The notes: generated by a model not told the origin, from the letters alone. A stretch of 64,000 nucleotides of DNA from Ancylobacter amanitiformis (GCF_030814815.1 NZ_JAUSVR010000001.1:620001-684000), one strand, 5' to 3'; positions 1 to 9,554 are shown, counted from the first letter of the stretch. Translations and numbers: made by a program.

Positions 1-2029
1 CGCTTTCGAGAATGTCGCCGATCGACTTGCGCACGCTTTCGGGCGTGATGCCGTGTTCCACATTCCACGCCACCTGCTTGGTGCGGCGGCGATCGGTCTC
101 CGCCATCGCCCGCTCCATCGAGCCGGTGATGTTGTCGGCATAGAGCAGCACCCGCCCGTCGACATTGCGCGCCGCGCGGCCGATGGTCTGGATCAGCGAG
201 GTCTCGGAGCGCAGGAAGCCCTCCTTGTCGGCATCGAGGATCGCCACCAGCCCGCATTCGGGAATGTCGAGCCCCTCGCGCAGCAGGTTGATGCCGATCA
301 GCGCGTCGAACGCCCCGAGCCGCAGGTCGCGCAGGATCTCGATACGCTCGATCGTGTCGATGTCCGAATGCATGTAGCGCACGCGGATGCCGTTTTCGTG
401 CAGGTATTCGGTCAGGTCCTCAGCCATGCGCTTGGTGAGCACAGTCACCAGCGTGCGGTAGCCCTTGGCGGTGGTGGCGCGCACCTCGCCCAGCAGGTCG
501 TCCACCTGCGTGCGGGCCGGGCGCACCTCGACCGGGGGATCGACCAGCCCGGTCGGGCGGATGACCTGCTCGACGAACACGCCGCCGGTGCGCTCCATCT
601 CCCATTTTCCGGGCGTGGCGGAGACATGCACCGTCTGCGGGCGCATCGCCTCCCATTCCTCGAAGCGCAGCGGCCTATTGTCCATGCAGGACGGCAGGCG
701 GAAGCCATATTCCGCCAGCGTCGCCTTGCGGCGGAAGTCGCCGCGATACATCGCGCCGATCTGCGGCACGGTCACGTGGCTCTCGTCGCAGAAGATCAGC
801 GCGTTGTCCGGCACATATTCGAACAAGGTCGGCGGCGGCTCGCCCGGCTGGCGGCCGGTGAGCCAGCGCGAGTAATTCTCGATGCCGGCGCAACTGCCGG
901 TCGCTTCCATCATCTCAAGGTCGAAGGTGCAGCGCTGCTCCAGCCGCTGCGCTTCGAGATAGCGGCCCATGGCATTGAGCTCATCGAGCCGGTGCTTCAA
1001 CTCGGCCTTGATGCCCTGGGTGGCCTGGATCAGCGTCGGGCGCGGCGTCACATAATGCGAGTTGGCGTAGAGCTTGACGAATTTCAGCTCCTGCGACTTC
1101 TGGCCCGTGAGCGGATCGAATTCCTGGATGCTCTCGACCTCGTCGCCGAACAGCGAGACCCGCCAGGCGCGGTCCTCGTAATGCGCGGGGAAAATCTCGA
1201 TGACGTCGCCCCGCACGCGGAATGTGCCGCGGCCGAAATCGCCCTGCGTGCGCTTGTATTGCAGCGCCACCAGATCGGCGAGCACCTGGCGCTGGTCGAT
1301 CCGCTCGCCCACCTCGATCTTGAACGTCATCGAGGCATAGGTCTCGACCGAGCCGATACCGTAGATGCAGGACACCGAGGCCACGATGATCACATCGTCG
1401 CGCTCCAGCAGCGAGCGCGTGGCCGAGTGGCGCATGCGGTCGATCTGCTCGTTGATCGACGATTCCTTCTCGATGAAGGTATCGGTGCGCGGAACGTAGG
1501 CCTCGGGCTGGTAGTAGTCGTAATAGGAGACGAAATACTCCACCGCATTGTCGGGAAAGAAGCTCTTGAACTCGCCATAGAGCTGCGCCGCCAGCGTCTT
1601 GTTCGGGGCGAGCACCAGCGCCGGGCGCTGCAGCCGCTGGATGACATTGGCCATGGTGAAGGTCTTGCCGGAGCCGGTGACGCCGAGCAGCACCTGATCG
1701 CGCTCGCCCTCCTGCGCCGCCGCCACCAGATCCTTGATCGCCTGCGGCTGGTCGCCATTGGGCTGGTAGTCCGACTTCAGGACGAACGGGACGCCACCTT
1801 CGGATTTTTCCGGCCGGGCCGGGCGATGCGGCACCCAGAGCTGGCCGTCGACTTCCGGGCGGCCGGTCTCGATCAGCGCCGTGAGCGCGGCGACGGTGGC
1901 GGAGGCACCCGAGGTCGGCGCCACGCCGAGCTTCTCGGCGAGGACGGGATCGAGGGTGGCGGATTGCGCGGGTTCGAAGGCGCGCTGGGAGCGCTCCGCG
2001 AATCCGCCGGGACGTGCAGCTTTGGCCAT
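1..2029 (-). CDS. uvrB: UvrABC excision nuclease subunit B (C-terminal end outside the window)
   Basis: UvrB is the DEAD-like helicase that receives damaged DNA from UvrA and loads UvrC during nucleotide excision repair. The frame stays open to the left edge, so the C-terminus is missing. Translated from ATG 2029 it begins [10 protein letters not shown] and carries the Walker A motif GVTGSGKT at about residues 116-123. The damage-verifying beta-hairpin region [12 protein letters not shown] follows, then the late helicase motifs [14 protein letters not shown] and QTIGRAARN. The conserved core ([13 protein letters not shown]) begins near residue 86, so there is an N-terminal extension of about 80 residues compared with E. 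coli UvrB. Such extensions are common in alphaproteobacteria. No strong Shine-Dalgarno is seen before the chosen ATG and the frame stays open upstream, so the start is only moderately sure. Identity is certain. Confidence 0.96.
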   Translation of the reverse strand, partial: MAKAARPGGFAERSQRAFEPAQSATLDPVLAEKLGVAPTSGASATVAALTALIETGRPEVDGQLWVPHRPARPEKSEGGVPFVLKSDYQPNGDQPQAIKDLVAAAQEGERDQVLLGVTGSGKTFTMANVIQRLQRPALVLAPNKTLAAQLYGEFKSFFPDNAVEYFVSYYDYYQPEAYVPRTDTFIEKESSINEQIDRMRHSATRSLLERDDVIIVASVSCIYGIGSVETYASMTFKIEVGERIDQRQVLADLVALQYKRTQGDFGRGTFRVRGDVIEIFPAHYEDRAWRVSLFGDEVESIQEFDPLTGQKSQELKFVKLYANSHYVTPRPTLIQATQGIKAELKHRLDELNAMGRYLEAQRLEQRCTFDLEMMEATGSCAGIENYSRWLTGRQPGEPPPTLFEYVPDNALIFCDESHVTVPQIGAMYRGDFRRKATLAEYGFRLPSCMDNRPLRFEEWEAMRPQTVHVSATPGKWEMERTGGVFVEQVIRPTGLVDPPVEVRPARTQVDDLLGEVRATTAKGYRTLVTVLTKRMAEDLTEYLHENGIRVRYMHSDIDTIERIEILRDLRLGAFDALIGINLLREGLDIPECGLVAILDADKEGFLRSETSLIQTIGRAARNVDGRVLLYADNITGSMERAMAETDRRRTKQVAWNVEHGITPESVRKSIGDILES

Positions 2030-2094
2030 GGCGCGAATATGGGGCGTCCCACCCGCCGATGGAAGAGCCGCGTGTGCGCCCCCGAAGGCCCCGC

Positions 2095-2892
2095 TCAGAA
2101 GAAATCGAACGGGCCGGCAAAGCGCCCGATCGGCACGAAATGCGTGATCAGCCCGGTGCCCGGCCGCCATTGGTGCAGCAGCATGGCCGGCGGCTCGACA
2201 TAGGAGGCCGGCTCGGCATCGGGGGCGAGGCGCAGGGCGATGGCGGTGGTGGTGCTCGGCGCCGTCACCAGCAGGGTGCCGCCGAAGCGCAACTGCATGA
2301 AACGGTGGATATGGCCGCACAGCACGCGCTCGACATTGGCGTGGCGCGCGAGGATGGCGGCGAGGCGCTCGCCGTTCCGGCAATTATAGTCGTCGATATA
2401 GTGGATGCCGCTGGCGAAGGGCGGCTGGTGCATCATCACCAGTATCGGCCGCTCCGGTTCAGTGGCCAGCACCGCCTCCAGCCACGAGGCGGTGGCGTCG
2501 TCGAAATCGCCATGGTGCTCGCCGGGCGGGGTGACGTCGAGCGCGACAATGCGCACCGGCCCATGATCGCCGACCGCGAAATGCAGCGGCCCGGTGGCCG
2601 GCAGGTGCGCCTGCGCCTTGAAGCAGGCGCGAAACGCCTCCCGCTCATCGTGATTGCCGGGAATGACCAGCAGCGGCAGCCCGATGCCCGCCAGCATCTC
2701 GCCCGCGACCGCATATTCCTCCGCCGTGCCCTCGTCGACCACATCGCCGGTGAGCAGCACGAGATCGGGGCGCGGATCGAGCGCCGCGAGATGCGCCAGC
2801 GCGGCCTCGAACATGGCATTGGAATCGATCACCCCCTGGTAGAGCTGGCCGCGCGGCCGCAGATGCGGATCGGAAAGATGGGCGATGAGCAT
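2095..2892 (-). CDS. GpdQ/CpdA-type metallophosphoesterase
   Basis: Predicted binuclear-metal phosphodiesterase of the calcineurin-like superfamily, 265 aa. The ligand motifs appear in order: SDPHL at residues 7-11 (Asp8, His10), [15 protein letters not shown], a lone His in MMHQPP and GHIH. Both the opening ([15 protein letters not shown]) and the spacing resemble GpdQ, the glycerophosphodiesterase of Enterobacter, more than CpdA. The substrate could be a glycerophosphodiester or a cyclic nucleotide, and the sequence does not decide. The start is ATG 2892 because AAGGA lies about 7 nt upstream; an in-frame start 21 nt earlier lacks that support. It is followed by uvrB on the same strand after about 65 nt. 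Confidence 0.85.
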   Translation of the reverse strand: MLIAHLSDPHLRPRGQLYQGVIDSNAMFEAALAHLAALDPRPDLVLLTGDVVDEGTAEEYAVAGEMLAGIGLPLLVIPGNHDEREAFRACFKAQAHLPATGPLHFAVGDHGPVRIVALDVTPPGEHHGDFDDATASWLEAVLATEPERPILVMMHQPPFASGIHYIDDYNCRNGERLAAILARHANVERVLCGHIHRFMQLRFGGTLLVTAPSTTTAIALRLAPDAEPASYVEPPAMLLHQWRPGTGLITHFVPIGRFAGPFDFF

Positions 2893-3013
2893 GCTCTGTC
2901 CTTCAACGGGCAACCGATTGTGTGGTCGCCCGTCGGAACCTTAGCACCCCGGGGGATTGTGGCGCGGCGGGTCTGGCCGAGACCCGTCTGGACAAGGCCC
3001 CGCCGCCCGGAAC

Positions 3014-3718
3014 TCAGCCGCCGGTGCCCGCCACCGAATCACGCGCCTCGGTACCCACACCGAAGACGAGGCCCGTGCCGGAAAAGCCGAGCTGCAGCGT
3101 GTCGCTGAGCGTCGCCTTCAGGCTCGGCTCCACCGCCTTCAGCTTGACCGCGACATCGCCGCCAATCTCGCGCTCGCGCTTGCGCGTGAAGACGATATCG
3201 CCCGAGTAGACTTCCAGAACCTGATAGATCCGCTTGTCGCCGACCCGTGCCGTGAAGGCGCGCCGGCAATGCGGGCGCCGCATCAGCCCCTCGAACACCT
3301 GGTCGGCGATCTCGCCCTCGATGTAGTATTTGGTGACGTTGACGATCTTGTACTCGTAATAGTCGCTGAACGACCCGTTCAGGTTGACCGATGCCAGCTT
3401 GAGATTGAGTCCCTTTAGATCGCTGCGGCTCAGCACGGTCTGAATGAGGTCGATATTGGCCACTTTATCGGGATCCGCGTTCGGCGCCGGAACATTGAAC
3501 TCGGCCAGCGAGCGCGACACCCGGCATAGGGAACGCAGCGATAGCGGGCCCTTGGCATTGCGCCGCTCGTCCTCGATCGCGGCATAGAGGCCACCAACGA
3601 AAATCCCGGTCTGCGGTGGACGAAGCTCACGCGCCCCGATCTGGCCCCCTACGCCGACCTTCGCACAACCGGCCAGAAGAAACGCGCCCAGCACGACGAC
3701 ACACGTCCCGATCTTCAT
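3014..3718 (-). CDS. Predicted lipoprotein of unknown function
   Basis: A 234-aa protein with a classical type II signal sequence: MKIGTCVVVLGAFLLAGC, lipobox LLAGC, the Cys being the predicted lipidated residue. The mature part has no domain I recognise. It is mixed alpha/beta, carries several Arg-Cys pairs and ends in a Gly/Thr-rich tail. An in-frame ATG lies 12 nt upstream at 3730; I prefer 3718 because the signal peptide begins there. The gene stands alone between the metallophosphoesterase (same strand) and a long A+T-rich divergent intergenic region. A cell-envelope lipoprotein is well supported, but its function is unknown. Confidence 0.75.
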   Translation of the reverse strand: MKIGTCVVVLGAFLLAGCAKVGVGGQIGARELRPPQTGIFVGGLYAAIEDERRNAKGPLSLRSLCRVSRSLAEFNVPAPNADPDKVANIDLIQTVLSRSDLKGLNLKLASVNLNGSFSDYYEYKIVNVTKYYIEGEIADQVFEGLMRRPHCRRAFTARVGDKRIYQVLEVYSGDIVFTRKREREIGGDVAVKLKAVEPSLKATLSDTLQLGFSGTGLVFGVGTEARDSVAGTGG

Positions 3719-4041
3719 CAATGCCCCCATGGACCCGACCCGGCGTCATACTCTTATAAGTTGCATATCTTTCAATGCGCATCTTTGGTGGCAATCGCAC
3801 CGGGCGGGTCGCCTGTCGAAAGAATTGATACTGCCTATATTTTATACATCCATTCGGCGCGGAGCGCCGCCTGACCTCGCAGAGGCAGGAATGAAGAAAC
3901 GAAATTTATTCTTATAAAACAATATTTTAGATAAATTTATAGACACTCGGAAAGCTGGCACAGCTTCTGCATGCATGAATGTATGCACGGTGGCGGGCGC
4001 TTCCGGCAATGGTGGATGCGCCCCCGTTTCAGGAGCTGCCC
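3719..4041. other. A+T-rich divergent intergenic region
   Basis: About 320 bp without a gene, markedly A+T-rich for this genome, especially 3900-3950. It separates the lipoprotein (minus) from the nitrogen cluster (plus) and contains the sigma-54 promoter match at 3955-3971. A weak two-arm motif at 3776-3793 (TGCGCA, 5 nt, GGTGGCA) loosely resembles an NtrC box about 160 bp upstream of the -24 element. Its right arm is one base off the usual GGTGCA form, so it is only a hint. Confidence 0.5.
3955..3971 (+). promoter_or_regulatory. Candidate sigma-54 (RpoN) -24/-12 promoter
   Basis: The sequence CTGGCACAGCTTCTGCA matches the RpoN consensus YTGGCACG-N4-TTGCW at all but two positions. The invariant GG (-24) and GC (-12) are separated by exactly 10 nt. 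It lies about 70 nt upstream of the ATG of the biuret-hydrolase-like gene and points toward it. RpoN promoters with NtrC commonly drive nitrogen-scavenging genes, which fits the downstream hydrolase and permease. This is a motif match only; use of the site is inferred. Confidence 0.62.
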
Positions 4042-4728
4042 ATGCCCGAGAGCCTACTCGCCGCCGAGCCTGCCCCGCTCGCCTTCCACCCCGCGCGTGC
4101 CGCGCTGGTCATCATCGACATGCAGCGCGACTTTCTCGAGCCGGGCGGCTTCGGTGAAACCCTGGGCAATGACGTGTCGCTGCTTCAGGCCGCCGTCGGC
4201 CCGTGCAAGGCGGCGCTGACGGCGGCCCGCGCGGCCGGCCTGCTGATCATCCACACCCGCGAGGGCCACCGCCCGGACATGGCCGACGCGCCCCCCGCCA
4301 AGGTCGAGCGCGGCGCGCCGACGGCGCGGATCGGCTGCGCCGGGCCGATGGGCCGCATTCTCATCCGCGGCGAGCCCGGCCACGACATCATCGCCGAACT
4401 CTACCCCGCCCCCGGCGAGGTCGTGCTCGACAAGCCCGGCAAGGGCGCCTTCTACCAGACCGACCTCGAGATCATCCTGAAAAATCGCGGCATCGACACG
4501 CTGCTGGTCGCCGGCGTCACCACCGAGGTCTGCGTCCACACCACCATCCGCGAGGGCAATGATCGCGGCTATCGCTGCGTCGCGCTGGCCGATTGCTGCG
4601 CCTCCTATTTCCCGGAATTCCACCGCATCGGCCTTGAGATGATCAAGGCCCAGGGCGGCATCTTCGGCTGGGTGTCCGGCTCCTCGGCGCTCACCGCCGC
4701 GCTCGCCAACAAGGCCGAAGCCGCCTGA
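4042..4728 (+). CDS. Isochorismatase-family cysteine hydrolase, biuret amidohydrolase-like
   Basis: A 228-aa cysteine hydrolase with the Asp-Lys-Cys triad of the isochorismatase fold: Asp in [10 protein letters not shown], Lys in LDKPGKGAF and Cys in [10 protein letters not shown]. The segment after the Cys ([14 protein letters not shown], then SYFPEF) resembles biuret amidohydrolases and ureidoacrylate/carbamoyl hydrolases, so release of ammonia from biuret or a related ureido compound is the best guess. The start is ATG 4042, with AGGAG at 4031-4035; the longer open frame to 3979 would overlap the promoter region. It lies about 110 nt before an AzgA/NCS2-like permease and directly behind a candidate sigma-54 promoter, which suggests nitrogen-limitation control. 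Family is firm, substrate is inferred. Confidence 0.85.
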   Translation: MPESLLAAEPAPLAFHPARAALVIIDMQRDFLEPGGFGETLGNDVSLLQAAVGPCKAALTAARAAGLLIIHTREGHRPDMADAPPAKVERGAPTARIGCAGPMGRILIRGEPGHDIIAELYPAPGEVVLDKPGKGAFYQTDLEIILKNRGIDTLLVAGVTTEVCVHTTIREGNDRGYRCVALADCCASYFPEFHRIGLEMIKAQGGIFGWVSGSSALTAALANKAEAA

Positions 4729-4839
4729 GTACCGGGGCCTGCGCGTCGCCGCCCCAGCGGCGCCTGCATTGCCCTGCCGATCCAACCGCTTCCGCTCGCG
4801 CCCTCACGCTCGACACCATTTTCAAAGGGGATGAAGTCC

Positions 4840-6456
4840 ATGTCCGCCAGTGAGATGATCCCAATTTCACCTTCCCGAATCGGCATGCGGCCGACCCTGT
4901 GGACACGGGGTGACTGGAATGCCCTGTTCGGCTTCGGCACCAACATTCTGGTCAACATGCTGGTGCTCACCGGCCTGCTGCAATTCGTGCTGAAAATGCC
5001 ATCCGAGATCGTGTTCGGCCGCATCCTGCCGGCGGTCGGGCTGATGATGTTCCTGTCGACCAGCTACTATGCCTGGCTCGGCTACCAACTGGCCAAGAAG
5101 ACCGGCCGCGACGATGTCTGCGCCCTGCCTTCGGGCATTTCGGTGCCGCACATGTTCGTGGTGACGTTCGTCATCATGCTGCCGATCGGCGCGGCCACGG
5201 GCGACCCCATCCAGGGCTGGGAAGCCGGCCTGGTCTGGGTGTTCTTCCAGAGCTTCATCCTGATGATCGGCGGCTTCGTCGCCCCGTGGATCCGCCGGAT
5301 CACTCCGCGTGCGGCGCTGCTCGGCACGCTGGCGGGCGTCTCCATCGCCTTCATCGCCATGCGCCCGGCCTTCGAGATCTTCACCACGCCGGTCATCGGC
5401 CTCACCTGCTTCGCCATCATCATGGTGAGCTGGTTCGGCGGCGTGAAATACCCCAAGGGCATTCCCGCCGGGCTGGTGGCCATCGCGGTGGGCATGGTCA
5501 TCGCCTGGGGCTCCACCGCGCTCGGCCTCAACTATGGCGGCATGAGCGTCGACAAGGTCGGCGCGGCCTTCTCCAGCTTCGGCTTTTCCGTTCCGCTGCC
5601 GGCGGTGGACCACGTGTTCCACGGCTTCAAGTATCTCGGCATCATCCTCGTCACCGCCATCCCCTTCGGCATTTACGACCTGGTCGAGGCGATGGACAAT
5701 GTGGAGAGCGCCGAGGCGGCGGGCGACCACTACCCGACGACCCGCGTGCTGACCGCCGACGGCGTGGTGAGCCTCATCGGCTGCCTGATGGGCAACCCGT
5801 TCATCAATGCCGTCTATATCGGCCACCCCGGCTGGAAATCGATGGGCGGGCGCATCGGCTATTCCGTCGCCACCGGCCTGATGGTGATCGTGCTGTCCTG
5901 GTTCGGCATCATCGCGCTGCTGCTGGCGTTGATCCCGGTCGTCGCGATCTCGCCCATCCTGCTCTATATCGGCATGCTCATCGGCGCGCAGGCCTTCCAG
6001 ACCACGCCGAGCAAGCACGCCCCCGCCATCGTGCTGGCGCTGGCGCCGCATCTGGCCGCCTGGGCGAAGCTGCTCATCGACAATTCGCTCGCCGTGGCCG
6101 GCACCTCGGCCGCCGCGCTCGGCCTTGACAAGCTGGGGGCCGTCGGTGTGCTTTACCATGGACTTGAGGTAATGGGGGGTGGCGCCATCCTGGTCGGCCT
6201 GGTGCTGGGCGCGATCGCCGTGTTCGTCGTGGAACGCCAGTTCATTCAGGCCTCGGCATTTGCGCTGGCCGGCGCGGTGCTGACGTTCTTCGGCTTCATG
6301 CACGGGGAAACGGTGGGCTTCGCCGTCACGCCCGGTGTATCCGTGGCCTATCTCATCGTCGCCGGGTTCCTGTTCGTGTGCTCGCGCATGGAGGTGACGG
6401 CGTCGGCGCCGGTCGAGACGCTGCCGGAGGGTGCCCAGCCGGCCCCCGCGGAATAG
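4840..6456 (+). CDS. AzgA/NCS2-like nucleobase or N-compound permease
   Basis: A 538-aa inner-membrane transporter with roughly 12-14 hydrophobic segments. The motif-rich centre (FGIYDLVEAMDNVESAEAAG, then a GNPFINAVYIGHPGWKSMGG stretch) has the layout of AzgA-type purine permeases and other NCS2-like symporters. The C-terminus is a short Pro/Glu-rich cytosolic tail. ATG 4840 is preferred because AAAGGGG ends 9 nt upstream; the in-frame ATG at 4831 would sit directly against that Shine-Dalgarno. Placement after the biuret-hydrolase-like gene suggests uptake of its substrate or of a related triazine, purine or ureide. The exact substrate cannot be read from sequence. Confidence 0.85.
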   Translation: MSASEMIPISPSRIGMRPTLWTRGDWNALFGFGTNILVNMLVLTGLLQFVLKMPSEIVFGRILPAVGLMMFLSTSYYAWLGYQLAKKTGRDDVCALPSGISVPHMFVVTFVIMLPIGAATGDPIQGWEAGLVWVFFQSFILMIGGFVAPWIRRITPRAALLGTLAGVSIAFIAMRPAFEIFTTPVIGLTCFAIIMVSWFGGVKYPKGIPAGLVAIAVGMVIAWGSTALGLNYGGMSVDKVGAAFSSFGFSVPLPAVDHVFHGFKYLGIILVTAIPFGIYDLVEAMDNVESAEAAGDHYPTTRVLTADGVVSLIGCLMGNPFINAVYIGHPGWKSMGGRIGYSVATGLMVIVLSWFGIIALLLALIPVVAISPILLYIGMLIGAQAFQTTPSKHAPAIVLALAPHLAAWAKLLIDNSLAVAGTSAAALGLDKLGAVGVLYHGLEVMGGGAILVGLVLGAIAVFVVERQFIQASAFALAGAVLTFFGFMHGETVGFAVTPGVSVAYLIVAGFLFVCSRMEVTASAPVETLPEGAQPAPAE

Positions 6457-6575
6457 GCCTTCCGCTTCGTTGATCCGGGGGCGGATCGAAGCGGCTTGAG
6501 ACGGCGCGGCGCATCGCACAGGATGGCCGCGCCGCTCTTGTTCCATCCCCCGCCCTTCCGCCGGCCGAGGTTCCC

Positions 6576-6929
6576 ATGTCCTTCCTGCTGCGTTTTACCC
6601 CTGAGACCCTCGGCGAGCCGGAGGAGACCGCACCGCCGGCCGACCGCGTCGTCGCGGGCGATCCGCGCCACCTCACCTGGAATGCCGAGACCCTGCCGGA
6701 CGGCGCGCTGTTTGCCGGCGTCTGGGAATCGTCGCCCGGTGCCTGGCGCGTGGACTATGAGGAATGGGAATTCTGCACTCTCACGTCCGGGGTCTCGATC
6801 CTGCGCGAGGACGGCGAGCCGCCGGTGACGCTGAAAGCCGGCGACAGCTTTGTGATACGGCCCGGCTTCAAGGGCGTGTGGGAAGTCGTCGAGACCACGC
6901 GCAAATTATACGTCATTCGGCTGATCTGA
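6576..6929 (+). CDS. Small single-domain cupin (DUF861/ureidoglycine-aminohydrolase-like)
   Basis: A 117-aa protein made of one cupin barrel. Visible features are the WESSPGAWRVDY and WEFCTLTSG strands and the GDSFVIRPGFKGVWEV motif. This layout is typical of the small cupins related to the cupin of (S)-ureidoglycine aminohydrolase and EutQ. GAGG lies 5 nt before the ATG. It follows the permease by about 120 nt on the same strand and may be the third gene of the same nitrogen unit, which would fit a ureide-linked role. That link is inference from position only. Confidence 0.75.
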   Translation: MSFLLRFTPETLGEPEETAPPADRVVAGDPRHLTWNAETLPDGALFAGVWESSPGAWRVDYEEWEFCTLTSGVSILREDGEPPVTLKAGDSFVIRPGFKGVWEVVETTRKLYVIRLI

Positions 6930-7051
6930 CCTCGGCGGGCCGGAATGCAGCTTCTCGGCGATTGCAGATTATCTGAAGGTGTGTCCTTGCCGTTATTGAC
7001 CGCTTGACGCGGGCGACGCATCTTCGCGGCAAAGGGCTTGGGAGACGTAGG

Positions 7052-7606
7052 ATGCGTGCTGAACGGAACGAAGCGACTGGTCTGCTGCGTAAGGTCGTGA
7101 CGGGCGCGGCGGCCGTTGCCATGCTGGCTTCGTCCCTGGCCTCGGCCCAGGCGGCGAACTTCTTCGAAAAGAACTTCTGGCTGTCGGGGCCCAACTATAG
7201 CGGCAACGTGCCGGCCTGCGATCTGCCGGCCGCCATCTCCGAGATTCGGGGCCGCTTCGCCACAACCGAATCGCGCTTCTGGAACTCGTCGCTGAAGATC
7301 GACAGCTTCGACCATGTGCGCGAGATCGCGTTCCGGCCGTGGGGCGAGGAATACATGCCCCGCCGCTATTGCTCGGCCGAGGTCGTCATTTCCGGCACCG
7401 AAGGCCCGGTGCCTCACGCCCCCGCCCAGTATAATGGCGGCAAGGCGGCCGGCAGCACCGTGGTTCATCCGGCGCGCCGCACCATCTATTATTCGCTGAT
7501 CGAGGATGGCGGCTTCCAGAGCTTCTCCTGGGGCGTGGAATGGTGCGTCGACGGCTTCGACCGCTCGTGGACCTACGCGCCGAACTGCCGCATGGCGCAG
7601 CCGTGA
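7052..7606 (+). CDS. Secreted protein of unknown function coupled to RNase T2
   Basis: A 184-aa protein with an N-terminal Sec signal (hydrophobic VVTGAAAVAMLASSLASAQA, predicted cleavage after AQA). The mature part has three or four Cys residues, aromatic-rich strands (FRPWGEEYMPRRYC, WGVEWCVDGF) and a central VHPARRTIYYS segment. I do not recognise the family. ATG 7052 is chosen because GGAG lies 7 nt upstream and the signal peptide starts there. Its stop overlaps the GTG of the RNase T2 gene (GTGA, 7603-7606), so the two are probably translated together and may act together in the periplasm. Confidence 0.75.
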   Translation: MRAERNEATGLLRKVVTGAAAVAMLASSLASAQAANFFEKNFWLSGPNYSGNVPACDLPAAISEIRGRFATTESRFWNSSLKIDSFDHVREIAFRPWGEEYMPRRYCSAEVVISGTEGPVPHAPAQYNGGKAAGSTVVHPARRTIYYSLIEDGGFQSFSWGVEWCVDGFDRSWTYAPNCRMAQP

Positions 7607-8307
7607 GGCTGGCCCGCGGCGGGCGTGTTCCGCTCGCCGCACCTCTGCTGGCTACATGTCTGCTGGTCGCAGGTCTGCTCGTCGCAGGTCTGCTGGCCAG
7701 TGGCCCGGCTCTGGCGCAAACCCGCGGGGAGCCCGGCCGGTTCGACCATTACGTGCTGTCGCTGTCCTGGTCGCCAACCTATTGCGAAACGCGCGGCGAC
7801 AAGGCCGAGCCGGCCCAGTGCAGCCGCGCGCGCCCCTTCGCCTTCGTCGTGCATGGCCTCTGGCCGCAATATGAGCGCGGCTGGCCGGAATCCTGCCAGT
7901 CGCCGGCGCCCTTTGTGCCGGAACCCGTGCTGCGCGGCATGCTCGACATCATGCCGAGCCGCCCCCTCGTGCTGCACGAATGGCGCAAGCACGGCACCTG
8001 CGCGGGCCTGGACCCCACGGCCTATTTCGCCACCGTGCGCGATGCCTATGGCAAGGTGACGATTCCCGAGCCGTTCCGGCGGCTGGATGATTATCGCACC
8101 GTCAGCCCGGGCGAGGTGGAGGGCGCCTTCCGCGCCGCCAATCCCGGACTGGCCGCCGACATGATATCGGTGCAGTGCCACAGCCGCCGCCTCACCGAGG
8201 TGCGCATCTGCCTCACCGCACAACTCGATTTCACACCCTGCGCCGACGTCGACCGGCAGGCTTGCCGCGCCGCGCGCGTGGTGATGCCGCCGACGCGCGG
8301 CGGCTGA
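7603..8307 (+). CDS. Ribonuclease T2 family protein
   Basis: A 234-aa secreted endoribonuclease. Both catalytic segments are present: CAS I FVVHGLWPQY and CAS II LHEWRKHGTC, with the paired His residues and the Glu/Lys needed for cleavage through 2',3'-cyclic phosphate. Several Cys residues suggest disulfides in the periplasm. The start is GTG 7603, overlapping the upstream stop (GTGA). It gives a long Leu/Val/Ala-rich signal peptide ending PALAQ, whose coding DNA holds near-identical short direct repeats (LLVAGLLVAGLLA). Likely role: periplasmic RNA turnover or nutrient scavenging. Confidence 0.92.
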   Translation: MRLARGGRVPLAAPLLATCLLVAGLLVAGLLASGPALAQTRGEPGRFDHYVLSLSWSPTYCETRGDKAEPAQCSRARPFAFVVHGLWPQYERGWPESCQSPAPFVPEPVLRGMLDIMPSRPLVLHEWRKHGTCAGLDPTAYFATVRDAYGKVTIPEPFRRLDDYRTVSPGEVEGAFRAANPGLAADMISVQCHSRRLTEVRICLTAQLDFTPCADVDRQACRAARVVMPPTRGG

Positions 8308-8362
8308 GAATCGCGAGCGCCGGCTCGCTTGGCCCGGTGACGATCCCCACGAACGAGCGCCG

Positions 8363-9238
8363 ATGAATTACCGCCACGCCTTTCATGCCGGCAATTTCGC
8401 CGATGTCGTCAAGCACGCCGTGCTCGTGCGCATCCTCGCCTATCTCGCGAAGAAGGAGGCGCCGTTCCGCGTGCTGGATACCCATGCCGGCGCCGGGCTC
8501 TACGACCTGCACGGCGAGGAAGCCCGGCGCACCGGCGAATGGGAGGGCGGCATCGGCGCCGTGCTCGCGGCCGAACTGCCGCCCGCCGTGGCGGGGCTGC
8601 TGGAGCCCTGGCTGGCGGTGGTGCGCGCGGTCAACCCGCAGGCGGCGGATGACGCCATGCTGGCGGGCGCGCTTCGTCGCTATCCCGGCTCTCCGCTCAT
8701 CGCGCAGGCCCTGGCGCGGCCGCAGGATCGGCTGATCTTCTGCGAGACCGTCGAAGGAGTGCGCGAGGCGCTTGCCGAATCGGTCGGCCGTGACGGCCGC
8801 GCCAAGGTGCTGGCGACCGATGGCTGGCAGGCCTTGCAAGCCTATCTACCGCCGAAGGAGCGGCGCGGCGTGGTGCTGATCGACCCGCCCTTCGAGCAAC
8901 CCGGCGAATTCCAGCGCATGGCCGAGGGCCTGATCGAGGCGCATCGGCGCTGGGCGACCGGCATTTACGTGCTGTGGTACCCGATCAAGGACGTTCGCGC
9001 CGTCGATGCGTTCCGCCGCGAGATCGAGCGGGCCCGCATCCCCAAGACGCTCAACGTGCAGTTCGATCTGAGGGCCGTACGTCAGATCGACGCCATGTCG
9101 GGCTGCGGGCTCATCGTCGTCAACCCGCCCTTCACCCTCGCGGAGGAATTGCGCACCGTGCTCGGTGCCCTGACACGGGTGCTGGCGACCGATGGCGAGG
9201 GGCGCCTGCGCATGGGCTGGCTCACGCCAGAGCGCTGA
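8363..9238 (+). CDS. rlmJ: 23S rRNA (adenine2030-N6)-methyltransferase
   Basis: A 291-aa SAM-dependent methyltransferase that modifies A2030 of 23S rRNA. The diagnostic N-terminus MNYRHAFHAGNFADVVKH is intact. The SAM-binding segment VLDTHAGAGLYDL and the catalytic motif IDPPF (N6-adenine type, xPPF) follow, with a second NPPF near the C-terminus. Length matches the family. It lies about 55 nt after RNase T2 on the same strand. Confident assignment. Confidence 0.95.
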   Translation: MNYRHAFHAGNFADVVKHAVLVRILAYLAKKEAPFRVLDTHAGAGLYDLHGEEARRTGEWEGGIGAVLAAELPPAVAGLLEPWLAVVRAVNPQAADDAMLAGALRRYPGSPLIAQALARPQDRLIFCETVEGVREALAESVGRDGRAKVLATDGWQALQAYLPPKERRGVVLIDPPFEQPGEFQRMAEGLIEAHRRWATGIYVLWYPIKDVRAVDAFRREIERARIPKTLNVQFDLRAVRQIDAMSGCGLIVVNPPFTLAEELRTVLGALTRVLATDGEGRLRMGWLTPER

Positions 9239-9338
9239 ATCCGCTTTCGAACTCCGGCATCGGTCTTGCTTGCTCCTGCTCCCACAGAGGATCCGGCGGA
9301 CGGGGACGCAGCTGTCCGGGGATTTGAGGGAGAGGCGC

Positions 9339-9554
9339 ATGGCGACGACGGGCACCATCAAATTCTTCAACACGGAAAAGGGTTACGGCTTCATTCGCCC
9401 CGATGATGGCGGGCGGGACGTGTTCGTGCACGTCTCCGCGGTCACGCGCTCGGGGCTCGGCACGCTGGCCGAGGGCGAACGCGTGAGCTTCGAGGTGGAA
9501 CCCGACAAGCGCGGCAAGGGACCGAAGGCAATCGACCTGCAGCGGGCAGACTGA
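9339..9554 (+). CDS. Cold-shock domain protein (CspA family)
   Basis: A 71-aa single cold-shock domain that binds single-stranded nucleic acid and acts as an RNA chaperone. RNP1 (KGYGFI) and RNP2 (VFVHVSA) are both present after the opening MATTGTIKFFNTE. The purine-rich run GAGGGAGAGG directly before ATG 9339 supplies a strong ribosome binding site, whereas the longer open frame upstream has no such support. It is monocistronic by spacing. Whether it is cold-inducible cannot be seen. Confidence 0.95.
   Translation: MATTGTIKFFNTEKGYGFIRPDDGGRDVFVHVSAVTRSGLGTLAEGERVSFEVEPDKRGKGPKAIDLQRAD

Noticed and set aside
53-2203. 716-aa plus-strand open frame
   Set aside because: It is antisense to uvrB, whose motifs are unmistakable. 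High G+C produces long stop-free shadow frames.
3776-3793. NtrC-like box upstream of the sigma-54 promoter
   Set aside because: One arm is shifted by one base, so it is mentioned only as a weak hint in the region note and not called as a site.
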